DNA of 49,740 bases from Bacillota bacterium (GCA_030057555.1 JASGUU010000051.1:1-49740); one strand, 5' to 3'; positions 1-8,890 are shown, numbered from the stretch's first letter. A program made the numbers and translations. Notes: a model not told the origin generated them from the letters alone.

Positions 1-46
1 ACTGGACCGCATCCTCCTTGAAGTCCTTCGGGTAATGTTTCGCCAT
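1..46 (-). CDS. IS3-type transposase OrfA, N-terminal fragment
   Basis: The first 15 codons are visible on the minus strand, starting at the ATG at 46-44, with the rest outside the window. The peptide begins MAKHYPKDFKEDAVQ, which matches the start of IS3-family OrfA (HTH_Tnp_1) DNA-binding subunits. A strong AGGAGG lies at about 53-59 on the minus strand. OrfA supplies the helix-turn-helix part of an OrfAB transposase. The element's terminal inverted repeat should lie between about 61 and 126, but only one end is visible, so its exact border cannot be fixed. Confidence 0.75.
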   Translation of the reverse strand, partial: MAKHYPKDFKEDAVQ

Positions 47-126
47 GTCTTATCCTCCTGCTGGCTGCTATTCTAACTGGGATCAAGGTGGCGAATTCCA
101 CTTGTACACTTTTGATGCTAGCACGG

Positions 127-342
127 CCAGAAACGACCTCTTTGTGGTCAAGATGGCGAGTAATCCAAATCTCTTTTTGGATTACTCCTCGTTTTGACCA
201 GAAACCGCCTCTTTGTGGTCAAGATAGCGAGTAATCCAAATCTTTTTTTGGATTGCTCTTCGTTTTGACCAGAAACGACCTCTTTGTGGTCAGGATAGCG
301 AGTAATCCAAATCTTTTTTTGGATTACTCCTCGTTTTGACCA
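127..342. repeat. 71-bp tandem hairpin repeat, three copies
   Basis: Units start at 127, 198 and 269 (period exactly 71), with the next half-site at 340. Each unit holds two hairpins. One has TTGACCA and TGGTCAA arms around a 15-nt loop starting GAAAC (for example 194-222). The other has GAGTAATCCAAA paired with TTTGGATTACTC (158-169 with 176-187). Copy 2 has TTGCTC in place of TTACTC, which keeps a U-G pair. The array lies between the IS3 end and the promoter of the DUF4358 gene. The same family recurs at 37441-37660. There are no variable spacers, so it is not a CRISPR array. Function unknown. Confidence 0.9.
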
Positions 343-367
343 CCAGAAGTCAGCAAGCTGCTTTTTC

Positions 368-416
368 CCTTGCCAGCCGTGCTCCAGACATACTCACCTG
401 CTTCCCGACATTCTTG
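368..416 (+). repeat. Bipartite dispersed motif, copy A
   Basis: CCTTGCCAGCC at 368-378 is followed after exactly 17 variable bases by a second block containing GCTTCCCGACATTC (core from 400). The same two blocks with the same 17-base gap occur on the opposite strand at 19460-19508. Both copies sit next to a hairpin repeat array. Function unknown; it could be an end of a small non-autonomous element or a protein-binding site. Confidence 0.65.
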
Positions 417-463
417 ACGTGTACCACAGCATGGGAATCACCTCGTTTCCTGTCACCTTCGCG

Positions 464-472
464 TGCTATGAT
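464..472 (+). promoter_or_regulatory. Putative extended -10 promoter for the DUF4358 operon
   Basis: TGC-TATGAT (464-472) matches an extended -10 element 53 bases before the start codon at 526. No good -35 is seen at the expected distance (CGTTTC at 444-449). Similar TATGAT or TATCAT boxes stand 50-100 bases before several other genes in the window. Confidence 0.4.
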
Positions 473-525
473 GAACGATACGGCAATGGCTGGCCGAGTT
501 TTTGCATGTCAGGGAGGAGCAGAGT

Positions 526-1035
526 ATGGAATCTGGGTCGGGAGCACGGCGGCGGTCATTTCTACGCTTCCTGTTACTTATGGTGCTGCTGCTGACACTG
601 CCCCTGCCGCTTGGCGCCTGTGGCAACGGCGGCACGCCGGCTGCCGACGTCGATCTCGCCGCCCTCGAGCAGCGTCTGCTTGCGGAGCTCGAGTTCACGG
701 ATGAGATGATGAATCTCGATGACAGCCTCTTCGCCCGCTTCTTCGAATTCGATCTCGCCCTCGCAGCGGAGCACCGCATCACGGTCAGCAGTGGCTGGAC
801 CCCCGAAGAGATCGCCCTCTTCGAAGCCCGCGACGACGAAGCCGCCGCCAGCATCGAAAAGGGTCTCGAGGCCCGCCGCGAGCGTCAGATCGAGCGCTTC
901 ACCGACTATGTGCCCGAGGAGCGCCCGAAAGCCGAAGGCGCCGTCATCATCCGCAGCGGTCGCCATGTTGCCTATGTTGCCTGTGCGAACCCCGAAGATG
1001 CCCGCCGCATCATCAGGGCTGTCTTCGGCGGCTGA
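526..1035 (+). CDS. DUF4358 domain lipoprotein
   Basis: This is a 169-residue exported lipoprotein. The ATG at 526 is preferred over an upstream TTG because GGGAGGAG (512-519) is ideally spaced. Residues 11-31 are a hydrophobic signal peptide ending in the lipobox LGAC with Cys32. The rest matches DUF4358: an acidic helix with MMNLDD, the segment TPEEIALFEARD, then RRERQIERFTDYVPEE and a C-terminal strand VIIRSGRHVAYV. DUF4358 proteins are typically encoded with MBOAT acyltransferases and DHHW proteins in Clostridia, and here it stands 12 bases before the MBOAT gene. A role as an extracytoplasmic accessory factor of acyl transfer is inferred; its biochemistry is not known. Confidence 0.85.
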   Translation: MESGSGARRRSFLRFLLLMVLLLTLPLPLGACGNGGTPAADVDLAALEQRLLAELEFTDEMMNLDDSLFARFFEFDLALAAEHRITVSSGWTPEEIALFEARDDEAAASIEKGLEARRERQIERFTDYVPEERPKAEGAVIIRSGRHVAYVACANPEDARRIIRAVFGG

Positions 1036-1047
1036 CGAGTCCGCGCG

Positions 1048-2595
1048 ATGGTATTCAGCAGCCTGACCTTCATCTACCTCTTTCTGCCCCTGACAGGTCT
1101 GGCTGTCGTCGCCGTCGACCTCATCGGTCATGCCGGCCGGCGCCGGATCCGCATCAAAAACGCCATCCTCCTCATCGCGAGCCTGTTTTTCTACGCCTGG
1201 GGCGAGCCCGTCTACATCCTCCTGATGCTGCTGAGCATCGTTGTGAACTACTTCGCCGGCCTCGCCATCGGCCATTTCCGCAGCCACGCCCGGCCCGGCC
1301 GCGCCCGCGCTGTCTACATCGCCAGCCTCGTCTTCAACCTCGGCCTCCTCGGCGTCTTCAAGTACGCGGGCTTCTTCGTCGAGCAGCTGCGCCGCCTCTG
1401 GCCCGGCTTCTGGCCGGGCTTCACCGGGGTCAGCCTCCCCATCGGCATCAGCTTCTACACCTTCCAGATCCTCTCCTACATTATCGATCTTCACCGTGGC
1501 GAGCTCCCCGTTGAGCGCTCCCTCGTCGCCCTCGGCACCTACATCGCCTTCTTCCCCCAGCTCATCGCCGGCCCCATCGTCCGCTTTACCGACATCATGC
1601 GTCAGCTCCAGGAGCGCGACGAAAGCTGGCGCCTGCGCGCCACGGGAGCGCGCCGCTTCATCCTCGGCCTGGCCAAGAAAGTCCTCATCGCCAACCGCTG
1701 CGGCGCCGTCTGGGCGAGCCTGGAGCAGCTGCCCCCGCAGGAACTTCCCGTCGCCGCCGCCTGGCTCGGCGGCCTCGCCTTCGGCCTGCAGATCTACTTC
1801 GACTTTTCCGGCTACTCCGACATGGCCCTCGGCCTCGCCCGCCTCTTCGGCTTCGAGCTCGTCGAAAACTTCGACCACCCCTACATCGCCCGCTCGGTCA
1901 CCGACTTCTGGCGCCGCTGGCATCTCACCCTCTCCGGCTGGTTCCGCCGCTATGTCTACCTCCCCCTGGGCGGCAACCGCCGCGGCCTCCCCCGCCAGCT
2001 GGTCAACATCCTCGTCGTCTGGCTCCTGACCGGCTTCTGGCACGGTGCGAGCTGGAACTTCGTCGTCTGGGGCCTCTGGTTTGCCCTCCTCCTCATCATT
2101 GAAAAACTCGGCCTGCTGAGCCTCCTCGAACGCCTGCCGCGCCCGATCGGTCACCTCTGGACCCTCCTCGCCGTGCTCCTCTCCTGGATGCTCTTCGCCC
2201 ACCTCGATGTCGGCACCGGCCTCGCCTGGGCCGGCCGCCTCTTCGGCCTCGGCCCCGCGGCCCCCAGCCCGGCCACCGTCCGCTATGTCAACTATGCCTG
2301 GCGCAGCGCCTGGCCCCTCCTCGCCACCGCTGCCCTGGCCGCCACCCACCTGCCCCGCCGCCTCGCCCTCCGCCTCGGCCTCGCCGGCCGCCCCGCCGCC
2401 ATGACCGACCTCCCCGGCGAGCCCCGCCGCGACCGCCGCGCCTCCGACGGCATGGTGCCCGACCAGACCGCCGAGCTGCCCGCGGCCCCGGCCGCCGCCG
2501 CCCTCTCCCTGGTGGCCTCCCTCATCCTCCTCCTGCTCTCCACGGCCGCCCTGGTCAACGACGCCTTTAATCCTTTCCTCTACTTCCGTTTCTAG
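1048..2595 (+). CDS. MBOAT family O-acyltransferase (AlgI/DltB-like)
   Basis: A 515-residue polytopic membrane protein of the MBOAT family, which moves acyl groups (usually acetyl) across the membrane onto exported polymers. Family landmarks are FYTFQILSYIIDLHRG in the first half, the DFWRRWHLTLSGWFR segment, YLPLGGNRRG, and WHGASWNFVVWG with the conserved His at residue 332. Length fits AlgI-type proteins (about 460-520), with an extra low-complexity loop near residues 450-490 before the last TM. Start is ATG 1048, 12 bases after the DUF4358 stop; its ribosome site is weak, suggesting translational coupling. The following DHHW gene is the usual partner. The acylated polymer is not evident from the sequence. 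Confidence 0.92.
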   Translation: MVFSSLTFIYLFLPLTGLAVVAVDLIGHAGRRRIRIKNAILLIASLFFYAWGEPVYILLMLLSIVVNYFAGLAIGHFRSHARPGRARAVYIASLVFNLGLLGVFKYAGFFVEQLRRLWPGFWPGFTGVSLPIGISFYTFQILSYIIDLHRGELPVERSLVALGTYIAFFPQLIAGPIVRFTDIMRQLQERDESWRLRATGARRFILGLAKKVLIANRCGAVWASLEQLPPQELPVAAAWLGGLAFGLQIYFDFSGYSDMALGLARLFGFELVENFDHPYIARSVTDFWRRWHLTLSGWFRRYVYLPLGGNRRGLPRQLVNILVVWLLTGFWHGASWNFVVWGLWFALLLIIEKLGLLSLLERLPRPIGHLWTLLAVLLSWMLFAHLDVGTGLAWAGRLFGLGPAAPSPATVRYVNYAWRSAWPLLATAALAATHLPRRLALRLGLAGRPAAMTDLPGEPRRDRRASDGMVPDQTAELPAAPAAAALSLVASLILLLLSTAALVNDAFNPFLYFRF

Positions 2596-2601
2596 GGACG
2601 C

Positions 2602-3867
2602 ATGATCATGTTACGCAAAGCCCCCACCCCCTCTCCCGAACGCCGCGCCCGCTGCGCCGCCCTGCTGCCCGCCCTGCTGGCTGTCTTCGTCCTCGCCTGG
2701 ATGCTGCTCCGCTCACCCTCCCTTGACTACTCCGACAGTGAAAAACGCCCCCTCGCCGCCTTCCCGCGCATCACCGCCGCCGGTCTCGTCGACGGCTCCG
2801 TGATGGCGGACATCGACACCTGGATGCAGGATCGCTTTCCCTTCCGCAGCTTCCTCGTCGGCCTCAATACCGCCTCGCGTCTGGCGCTCGGCGAACACGA
2901 CAACGGCCGCGTCTACTTCGGCTCCGACAGCCACCTCTTTCTCTACGAAAATGAGCCCCTGCAAAACCCGGCAGACACCCGCCGTACCCGTCTGGCCGAG
3001 GCCAATATGATGGAGCTCGAGCACTTTCTCCTCGAGACCCTGCCGGCCGCCCTCCCAACCGCCCGCCGCTCGCTCATCATCGTGCCGCCGGCCGCCGCCG
3101 TCCTGCCCGAATGCGTCCCCGCCGCCGCCCCGCTCCTCGACAGCGCGGCCTGGACGCGCCGCTTCACCGCCCCTCTGGAAAACACCGACATCCACATCCT
3201 GCCCACGCTCGATGTGCTCACAGCCACCCCCGACGGCGGCCCCGCTGACCTCGAGACCCGCAGCCGCCGCTACTTCGCGAGCGACCACCACTGGACTTCT
3301 CTGGGGGCCTTCGTCACCGCCCGCGCCTGGCTGGGCTCCCTCGGCCTCGACGGGCCGGAGGCCGCGAACTTTGCCGAGATCGACATCAGCAGCAGCTTCC
3401 GCGGCTCCCTCGAGGCCCGCGCCCAGCGCCTCGGCTATCCCGGCGAGACGCTGACTCTCCTGAAACCCACAGCCGCGGCCATCGCCGCCGGCCTCGAGCC
3501 CGACCCCGACCGCCTCGAGCTCCGCGATTTCGACGGTGCGCTTCTCGGCCGCGGCCTCTACGACTATGAACAGCTCGGCGGCAGCGACGAATACCTGGTC
3601 TACCTCGGCGGCAATCCGCCCGTTACAGTTATTGAAACCGGCTGCCCGACGGGCCGCAGCCTCCTCCTGATCAAGGACAGCTTCGCGAATTCCATCGTCC
3701 CCTTCCTGCTCTCGAACTTCGAGCGCATTACCCTGGTCGATGCCCGTCACGGCAGCGCAGTCGTCCGCGACGCTCTCGAACGCAGCCGCCCCGACGATGT
3801 CCTCGTCCTCTACAGCCTCAGCCAGCTGCTCACGGACGAAACGCTGCACCATCTCAACCCGCGCTGA
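2602..3867 (+). CDS. DHHW family protein (AlgX/AlgJ-like SGNH acyl-transfer partner)
   Basis: A 421-residue protein with one N-terminal membrane anchor (about residues 20-37) and an extracytoplasmic SGNH-like domain. Family marks are SEKRPLAAFP after the anchor, YFGSDSHLFLYENE, the DHHW tetrad at residues 228-231 within SDHHWTSLGAF, and LLLIKDSFANSIVPFL near the C-terminus, which carries the nucleophile-type Ser. In alginate and related systems AlgJ/AlgX relatives pass acetyl groups delivered by the MBOAT partner to the polysaccharide. The gene starts 6 bases after the MBOAT stop (ATG 2602, alternative ATG 2608). With the DUF4358 lipoprotein it forms a three-gene O-acylation operon. Confidence 0.88.
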   Translation: MIMLRKAPTPSPERRARCAALLPALLAVFVLAWMLLRSPSLDYSDSEKRPLAAFPRITAAGLVDGSVMADIDTWMQDRFPFRSFLVGLNTASRLALGEHDNGRVYFGSDSHLFLYENEPLQNPADTRRTRLAEANMMELEHFLLETLPAALPTARRSLIIVPPAAAVLPECVPAAAPLLDSAAWTRRFTAPLENTDIHILPTLDVLTATPDGGPADLETRSRRYFASDHHWTSLGAFVTARAWLGSLGLDGPEAANFAEIDISSSFRGSLEARAQRLGYPGETLTLLKPTAAAIAAGLEPDPDRLELRDFDGALLGRGLYDYEQLGGSDEYLVYLGGNPPVTVIETGCPTGRSLLLIKDSFANSIVPFLLSNFERITLVDARHGSAVVRDALERSRPDDVLVLYSLSQLLTDETLHHLNPR

Positions 3868-3897
3868 TCCACCCTCCGCAGAAAGGAGCCCCAGGTC

Positions 3898-4908
3898 ATG
3901 AACATCCTGCTCATCGGCGGTACCGGCACGATCTCCGCCGCCGTCCTCCGCCGCGCCACGTCTCTCGGCCACCGCGTCAGCATCCTGAACCGCGGTCAGC
4001 GCCGGCCCACCGTCCCCATCCCCGCCGCCACCGAGATCCTCCACGGCGACATCAACGACGAGGCCGCCACCCGCACTCTGCTCGGCGATCGCCGCTGGGA
4101 CGTGGTCTGCCAGTTCGTCGCCTACACGCCCGACCAGGTCGAGCGCGATGTCCGCCTCTTCGCCGGGCGCTGCGGCCAGTATGTCTTCATCAGCTCCGCC
4201 TCCTCCTACAGGAAGCCCCTGCTCGATCCCGTCATCACAGAGTCAACGCCCCTCGGCAATCCCTACTGGCAGTACTCGCGGGATAAACAGGCCTGTGAAG
4301 AATCGCTGCAAAAGGCCCACCGCGACCGCGCCTTCCCCATCACCATTGTCCGCCCTTCGCACACCTATTCGGAGCGCTCCATTCCGACCCCGCTTCACGG
4401 CCGCATCGGCAGCTGGCAGGTGATGGCCAGGATGCAGGCGGGGAAGCCCGTGATCGTTCACGGCGACGGCGAGAGCCTCTGGACCTTCACCTGGGCCGAT
4501 GACTTTGCCGTCGGCTTCGTTGGTCTCCTCGGCCATCCCCGCGCCATCGGCGAGGCCTACCACATTACCTCGGACGAGCGCCTCAGCTGGAACCAGGCCC
4601 TCAGCGCCATTGGCGTGGCTCTCGGCGTGAAGCCCACCTTCTGCCACGTCTCAAGCGACATGCTGATCCGGCTGAGGCCCGATCTCGAGGGGCCGCTGCT
4701 TGGCGACAAAGCCGTCTCCGTCCACTTCGACAACACGAAAATCAAGCGTGCCGTCCCTGCTTTCCGCGCCGACATGCGCTTCGACCAGGGCGTGCGCCTC
4801 TGCTGGCAGCATATTGCGGCCCATCCCGAGCTGCAGCCCGCGGACCCCGACTTCGACGCCTGGTGCGACCGTGTCGTGGCCGCGGTCGAGCGTTTTGGGT
4901 TTGACTGA
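3898..4908 (+). CDS. NAD-dependent epimerase/dehydratase (extended SDR)
   Basis: A 336-residue extended short-chain dehydrogenase/reductase. The N-terminal Rossmann motif is IGGTGTIS (residues 6-13). The catalytic SSASSY segment and a Y-SRDK (YxxxK) motif in QYSRDKQAC follow. The C-terminal half has the typical substrate-side sequence FTWADDFAVGFVGLL and the late helix WNQALSAIG. Such proteins epimerise or oxidise nucleotide-linked sugars; the closest types are annotated NAD-dependent epimerase or UDP-glucose 4-epimerase-like. AAGGAG lies 12 bases before ATG 3898, and the gene follows the DHHW gene by 30 bases on the same strand, so it may share its transcript. The substrate cannot be told from sequence. 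Confidence 0.85.
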   Translation: MNILLIGGTGTISAAVLRRATSLGHRVSILNRGQRRPTVPIPAATEILHGDINDEAATRTLLGDRRWDVVCQFVAYTPDQVERDVRLFAGRCGQYVFISSASSYRKPLLDPVITESTPLGNPYWQYSRDKQACEESLQKAHRDRAFPITIVRPSHTYSERSIPTPLHGRIGSWQVMARMQAGKPVIVHGDGESLWTFTWADDFAVGFVGLLGHPRAIGEAYHITSDERLSWNQALSAIGVALGVKPTFCHVSSDMLIRLRPDLEGPLLGDKAVSVHFDNTKIKRAVPAFRADMRFDQGVRLCWQHIAAHPELQPADPDFDAWCDRVVAAVERFGFD

Positions 4909-4977
4909 GGGGCGGCCGACGGCTCCCGGCGGGACCGGCTGCGCGGGCGCCGGGTAGGCCCTGCCGCCCGGGCCCGC

Positions 4978-5104
4978 TGGTCAAAACAGGAAGAAATCCA
5001 AATGGTTTTGCATAATTATGAGGCCAGATTGCATATTCAGGGCGGACTATTCAAAATCACGCATATTTATGCACGCGGATTTGGATAAGTTCCGATTTTG
5101 ACCA
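4978..5104. repeat. 127-bp imperfect inverted repeat between convergent genes
   Basis: The outer arms are TGGTCAAAAC (from 4978) and TTTTGACCA (to 5104). Both arms also carry ATCCAAAT/ATTTGGAT blocks, giving about 26-base arms in total. The interior is AT-rich with GCATATTTATGC near 5061-5072 and TGCATAATTATG near 4999-5011. The arms reuse the TGGTCAA and ATCCAAA words of the 71-bp repeat family, so it looks like a single-copy relative. Lying between the ends of the epimerase (plus) and the MATE gene (minus), it could act as a two-way terminator. No other gene is seen in 4909-5129. Confidence 0.7.
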
Positions 5105-5129
5105 CCCGACACGGACGCCTTCCGCCCGT

Positions 5130-6542
5130 CTAGCCGGCGGCCACCGGCTTCCGTTCGCGCGTCAGCTGCTTCACCCAGCGGTAGCTGTTGGTCTCGATGA
5201 CGGCGACAATGCACTTGAGCAGCTGATCGCTCTTCAGGAGGAAGAAGACCAGCACCGGCGACGCCTCGAAGACAAAGGCCGCGAGCGCCGCCGACGGCAG
5301 CACCCAGAGCCAGACCCAGAGCAGATCGTTGATGAGGACGAAGTGCGTCTTCCCGCCTGCCCGCACGATGCCGGTCAGGCAGCTCATCTGATACGCGGTG
5401 CCAAAGGTCACCACTGCCAGCACCTGCAGGAATTTGTCCGCCAGCTCCAGCGTCGGCTGATCCAGCGCGGCGTAGAAACCGAGCAGCAGCGGCCGTCCGA
5501 ACCAGATCAATGCCGCCGTCACTGCGCCGAAGACCAGGAACACGAGCTGGAAGGAGCGTGTGAAACACTTGATCTCGTCCATGTTGCCGCGCCCGACCGC
5601 CTGCCCGATCATGATGGCGGTGCCGTCGCGGATGCCATAAATCATGACCGTCATCACCGAGACCAGCGTGCCCGTCACGCTGACCGCCGCAATCGCCGCG
5701 GTTCCGAGCCGCCCGATGATCATGCCCTGGACCATCAGATTGATGCCCCAGGTCATGTCGCCGATGACCACTGGAAGTCCATAGCGGAAGAAGTCCCGCA
5801 GCAGGGCCCGGTCGATGCCGCGCAGATGCCGCAGCCGCAGCCCCAGCTTTTCGTCCTTTACGAAGACAATCAGCACCAGTACGACAGCCTCGATGATCCA
5901 GGCGATCAGGGTGGCCAGCGCCGCGCCGCGCAGGCCGAGGCGCGGGCAGCCCAGATTGCCGAAAATCAGCAGCCAGTTCAGCGGCAGATTGGCGGCAAAG
6001 GCGATCACCGAACAGAGCAGCCCGATACGCACCCGCATGACCACCCGCATGGAGGCGATCATGACATTCGAGGCCACGAAGAAGACATAGATCCATGACT
6101 GCACCGAGAGATAGGGCAGGGCGGCCTCGATGACCTCGGGCTCGTTGGTAAAGATCGCGAGCAGCTGGCGTGGCCAGAGCTGCACCAGCACCGTCATCAC
6201 GGCCGCAATAAGAACGGAACCGCGCAGGCTCAGCGACACGATTTCGCGCACGCTCTCGCGATCTCCGCGTCCCTGATACTGCGAGGCCAGGATGATCAGC
6301 GCGGCACTGATGCCGGCCGTGATCATCTGCAGGAAGCTGGTCAGCTGGTTCGAGACATAGACGGCGGAGACGGCGACGGAGCCGAGTTCCTTGATCATCA
6401 GGCTGTCGGTCAGCGAGACCGAAAAGGCCACAATGTTCTGCAGCGCGATCGGCCACGCGAGGCCCAGCAGCTGCAGATAGAACCTGCGATCCTTCATGAA
6501 GCGGCCGCTTCCTACAAATGCTACCGGCTGTGATCCTGTCAT
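5130..6542 (-). CDS. MATE family efflux transporter
   Basis: A 470-residue, twelve-helix transporter of the multidrug and toxin extrusion family, which exports cationic compounds using Na+ or H+ gradients. MATE marks are LAWPIALQNIVAFSVSLTDSL in the first helix, GISAALIILASQYQGRGD (the conserved Q-GRGD of TM2), NLPLNWLLIFG, GLRGAALAT, and the mirrored second half with ISVTG-type repeats and MIGQAVGRGNMDE. Length is normal (about 450). ATG 6542 has AAGGAG and CGGAGG just upstream; Met16 is a possible shorter start. It is divergent from ftsH and convergent with the epimerase, so probably a single-gene unit. Confidence 0.92.
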   Translation of the reverse strand: MTGSQPVAFVGSGRFMKDRRFYLQLLGLAWPIALQNIVAFSVSLTDSLMIKELGSVAVSAVYVSNQLTSFLQMITAGISAALIILASQYQGRGDRESVREIVSLSLRGSVLIAAVMTVLVQLWPRQLLAIFTNEPEVIEAALPYLSVQSWIYVFFVASNVMIASMRVVMRVRIGLLCSVIAFAANLPLNWLLIFGNLGCPRLGLRGAALATLIAWIIEAVVLVLIVFVKDEKLGLRLRHLRGIDRALLRDFFRYGLPVVIGDMTWGINLMVQGMIIGRLGTAAIAAVSVTGTLVSVMTVMIYGIRDGTAIMIGQAVGRGNMDEIKCFTRSFQLVFLVFGAVTAALIWFGRPLLLGFYAALDQPTLELADKFLQVLAVVTFGTAYQMSCLTGIVRAGGKTHFVLINDLLWVWLWVLPSAALAAFVFEASPVLVFFLLKSDQLLKCIVAVIETNSYRWVKQLTRERKPVAAG

Positions 6543-6798
6543 GTCTCCTTGTGCCTCCGATTCATAACGCTGGCTCGCAGGTCAATGTATCACATACATC
6601 CGTCCCCGGCGCGACTTCTTTGCCATCCATCACATAATCAGGCAGTCATGCAAAATTTGCGGCTGCTTTCTGCTAATGAGAAGCAGTATCCCATGAAGTT
6701 TTATGCTTTATGCAGATTGCTACAATTTGCTGTTGGATTGTTTACGATAATGACATATCTGGGGTGAGAGATCACTATAAAATAGATAATTAGAGAAC

Positions 6799-6824
6799 AA
6801 CTTCTGCGCCCAGGCGCAGAAGTT
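6799..6824. promoter_or_regulatory. Perfect 26-base palindrome in the ftsH leader
   Basis: AACTTCTGCGCC and GGCGCAGAAGTT pair perfectly around a two-base centre, ending 21 bases before the ftsH start and just before its GAGAGG ribosome site. It could be a dimeric repressor operator or a stem in the mRNA leader that affects translation or stability. A possible -10 (TATAAA at 6776-6781) lies just upstream, without a well-placed -35. The remaining 6543-6798 interval, between divergent MATE and ftsH, is AT-rich and shows no convincing gene. Confidence 0.6.
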
Positions 6825-6844
6825 TGGATTTGAGAGGACCCCAT

Positions 6845-8839
6845 ATGAACGGAGACATGAACCGACGACGCAACTGGACCATCTACATAATTGTCGTCAT
6901 CGGCATGATGTTGATTGTCAACATGTTCATCATGCCAAAGCTGCTCGAGCCGCAAATCGTGACGGTGGACTACGGCAGCTTTCTGAAGCTCGTGGAGCGG
7001 AAGGATGTCGCGATTGTTGAGATCGAGCAGCAGCAGATCAACTTCATTCTGAAGCGCGATCTGCCGGAAGTGCTGCAGCGGCAGCTGGAGGCGCGCGAAC
7101 AGAACGGAGGGGTGGTGGAACCGGCTCCGGAGGATGAACAGCGCACCTCGCCGACGACCGAGGAAGTACTGAATCCGCTGGCGGGCTTCCAGGCGCGGCG
7201 GAGCACACCGATCTATCAGACGAGCCGGGTGGAGGACAGCGAGCTGGTGAACCGTCTCTTTGTAGCGGGCGTGGTGTTCCAGCAGGTCTTCCCGCAGCAG
7301 ATGAATCCGCTGATGAGCTTCTTCGTGACCTTCCTGCTGCCGATCCTGCTGTTTATTGGTCTGGGCCAGCTGCTCAACCGGCAGCTCGCGAAGCGCATGG
7401 GCGGCATGGGCGGCGGCGCCGGTGCCCTGCAGTTTGGCAAGGCCAATGCCCGTGTCTACGTGCCGGACGAGGCGAACAAGAAAACCTTTGCCGACGTCGC
7501 AGGTGAGGAGGAGGCGAAGGAGGCGCTCAGCGAGATCGTCGACTTCCTCCACGACCCGAAGCGCTACAATGACATCGGTGCAAAATGCCCGAAGGGCGTA
7601 CTCCTCGTCGGGCCGCCCGGAACGGGCAAGACTCTGCTCGCCAAGGCCGTGGCCGGCGAGGCGCAGGTTCCCTTCTTCTCCATTTCCGGTTCCGAGTTCG
7701 TGCAGATGTTCGTGGGCATGGGTGCCTCGAAAGTGCGCGACCTCTTCGAGCAGGCGAACGCGAAGGCGCCCTGTATTGTGTTTATCGATGAGATCGACAC
7801 AATCGGCAAGCGCCGTGACAGCGGCGGCCCGGTGTCGAACGATGAGCGCGAACAGACGCTGAACCAGCTGCTGACCGAGATGGACGGCTTCGAGGACAAC
7901 AAGGGCGTCGTGATCCTCGCGGCGACCAACCGCCCGGATTCGCTCGACCCGGCGCTGCTGCGACCGGGACGCTTCGACCGGCGGGTGCCTGTGGAGCTGC
8001 CGGATCTGGCGGGACGCGAGGCGATCCTGCGTGTGCATGCAAAGAACATCAAGCTCGCCGGCGACATCGATTTCGCCAGTCTGGCACGGCAGACGGCCGG
8101 CACCAGCGGTGCGGAGCTCGCGAACCTCGTCAACGAGGCGGCGATGCACGCGGTGCGCCATGGCCGCCAGGCGGTGACGCAGCGGGATCTCGAAGAATCG
8201 GTGGACGTGGTGGTCGCCGGTACGGCGAAGACGAGCGCGGTCATCGATCCCGAGGAGAAGCGCATTGTCTCTGCCCACGAGATCGGGCACGCGCTGGTGG
8301 CGGCCGAGCTGAGTGGCCATGCACCGGTGCAGAAGATCACGATCGTGCCGCGTACCTCCGGAGCGCTCGGTTTCACGATGCAGGCCGAGACCGCCGACAA
8401 GTACCTCTACTCGCGTGAGGAGCTGCTGGCGCGGGTGAAGACGCTGCTGGGCGGCCGTGCGGCGGAGGAGCTGGTCTTCGGCAGCATCACGACCGGCGCC
8501 TCAAATGACATCGAGAAGGCCACGCAGCTCGTCCGCGACATGATCATGCGCTACGGCATGAGCGAGAAGTTCGGCATGATGGGCATGGCGACCCGGTCGA
8601 ACGTCTACCTCGGCGGCGATCAGCAGCTGACGATCTCGGCCGAGACCGAGGCGGCCGTCGACCGCGAGGTCGTCCGTGTTCTCGCGGAGTGCTACGAGGA
8701 GGCGAAAGAAATCATCGCGGCCAACCGCGGCAAGCTCGAAGAGCTGTCAGCCTTCCTGCTTGAGCGCGAGACGATCAGCGGGGACGAGTTCATGGCCATC
8801 TACGGACGCGACCAGGTGGCGGCGGCCGTAACGAAATGA
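6845..8839 (+). CDS. ftsH: ATP-dependent zinc metalloprotease FtsH
   Basis: A 664-residue membrane AAA+ protease that degrades misfolded membrane proteins and short-lived regulators. Order of domains: TM1 about residues 10-30, an extracytoplasmic segment, TM2 about 155-178 ([16 protein letters not shown]), an AAA+ module with Walker A GPPGTGKT (256-263), Walker B IVFIDEID, the second region of homology [21 protein letters not shown]-type, then the M41 protease with HEIGH (His478-Glu479-His482). The canonical third residue is Ala (HEAGH); Ile here is a tolerated change. ATG 6845 has GAGAGG eight bases upstream. Its loop between the TMs includes a longer acidic stretch ([15 protein letters not shown]). 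A hairpin terminator follows. Confidence 0.98.
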   Translation: MNGDMNRRRNWTIYIIVVIGMMLIVNMFIMPKLLEPQIVTVDYGSFLKLVERKDVAIVEIEQQQINFILKRDLPEVLQRQLEAREQNGGVVEPAPEDEQRTSPTTEEVLNPLAGFQARRSTPIYQTSRVEDSELVNRLFVAGVVFQQVFPQQMNPLMSFFVTFLLPILLFIGLGQLLNRQLAKRMGGMGGGAGALQFGKANARVYVPDEANKKTFADVAGEEEAKEALSEIVDFLHDPKRYNDIGAKCPKGVLLVGPPGTGKTLLAKAVAGEAQVPFFSISGSEFVQMFVGMGASKVRDLFEQANAKAPCIVFIDEIDTIGKRRDSGGPVSNDEREQTLNQLLTEMDGFEDNKGVVILAATNRPDSLDPALLRPGRFDRRVPVELPDLAGREAILRVHAKNIKLAGDIDFASLARQTAGTSGAELANLVNEAAMHAVRHGRQAVTQRDLEESVDVVVAGTAKTSAVIDPEEKRIVSAHEIGHALVAAELSGHAPVQKITIVPRTSGALGFTMQAETADKYLYSREELLARVKTLLGGRAAEELVFGSITTGASNDIEKATQLVRDMIMRYGMSEKFGMMGMATRSNVYLGGDQQLTISAETEAAVDREVVRVLAECYEEAKEIIAANRGKLEELSAFLLERETISGDEFMAIYGRDQVAAAVTK

Positions 8840-8890
8840 GGATCTTTCAGCTTCCGCTCTGGCGGGGCGCTGAGTAGAAAGCAGTAAAGG

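Noticed and set aside
127-342. Possible CRISPR array
   Set aside because: Units are nearly identical over their full 71 bases; there are no unique spacers and no cas genes nearby.
574-2349. 591-codon open frame on the minus strand
   Set aside because: Lies opposite the DUF4358 and MBOAT genes; composition is low-complexity Ala/Glu/Gly/Asp as produced by the antisense of GC-rich codons, and no family motif or ribosome site is present.
6549-6767. 72-codon frame between MATE and ftsH
   Set aside because: No ribosome site, no family match, AT-rich intergenic composition.
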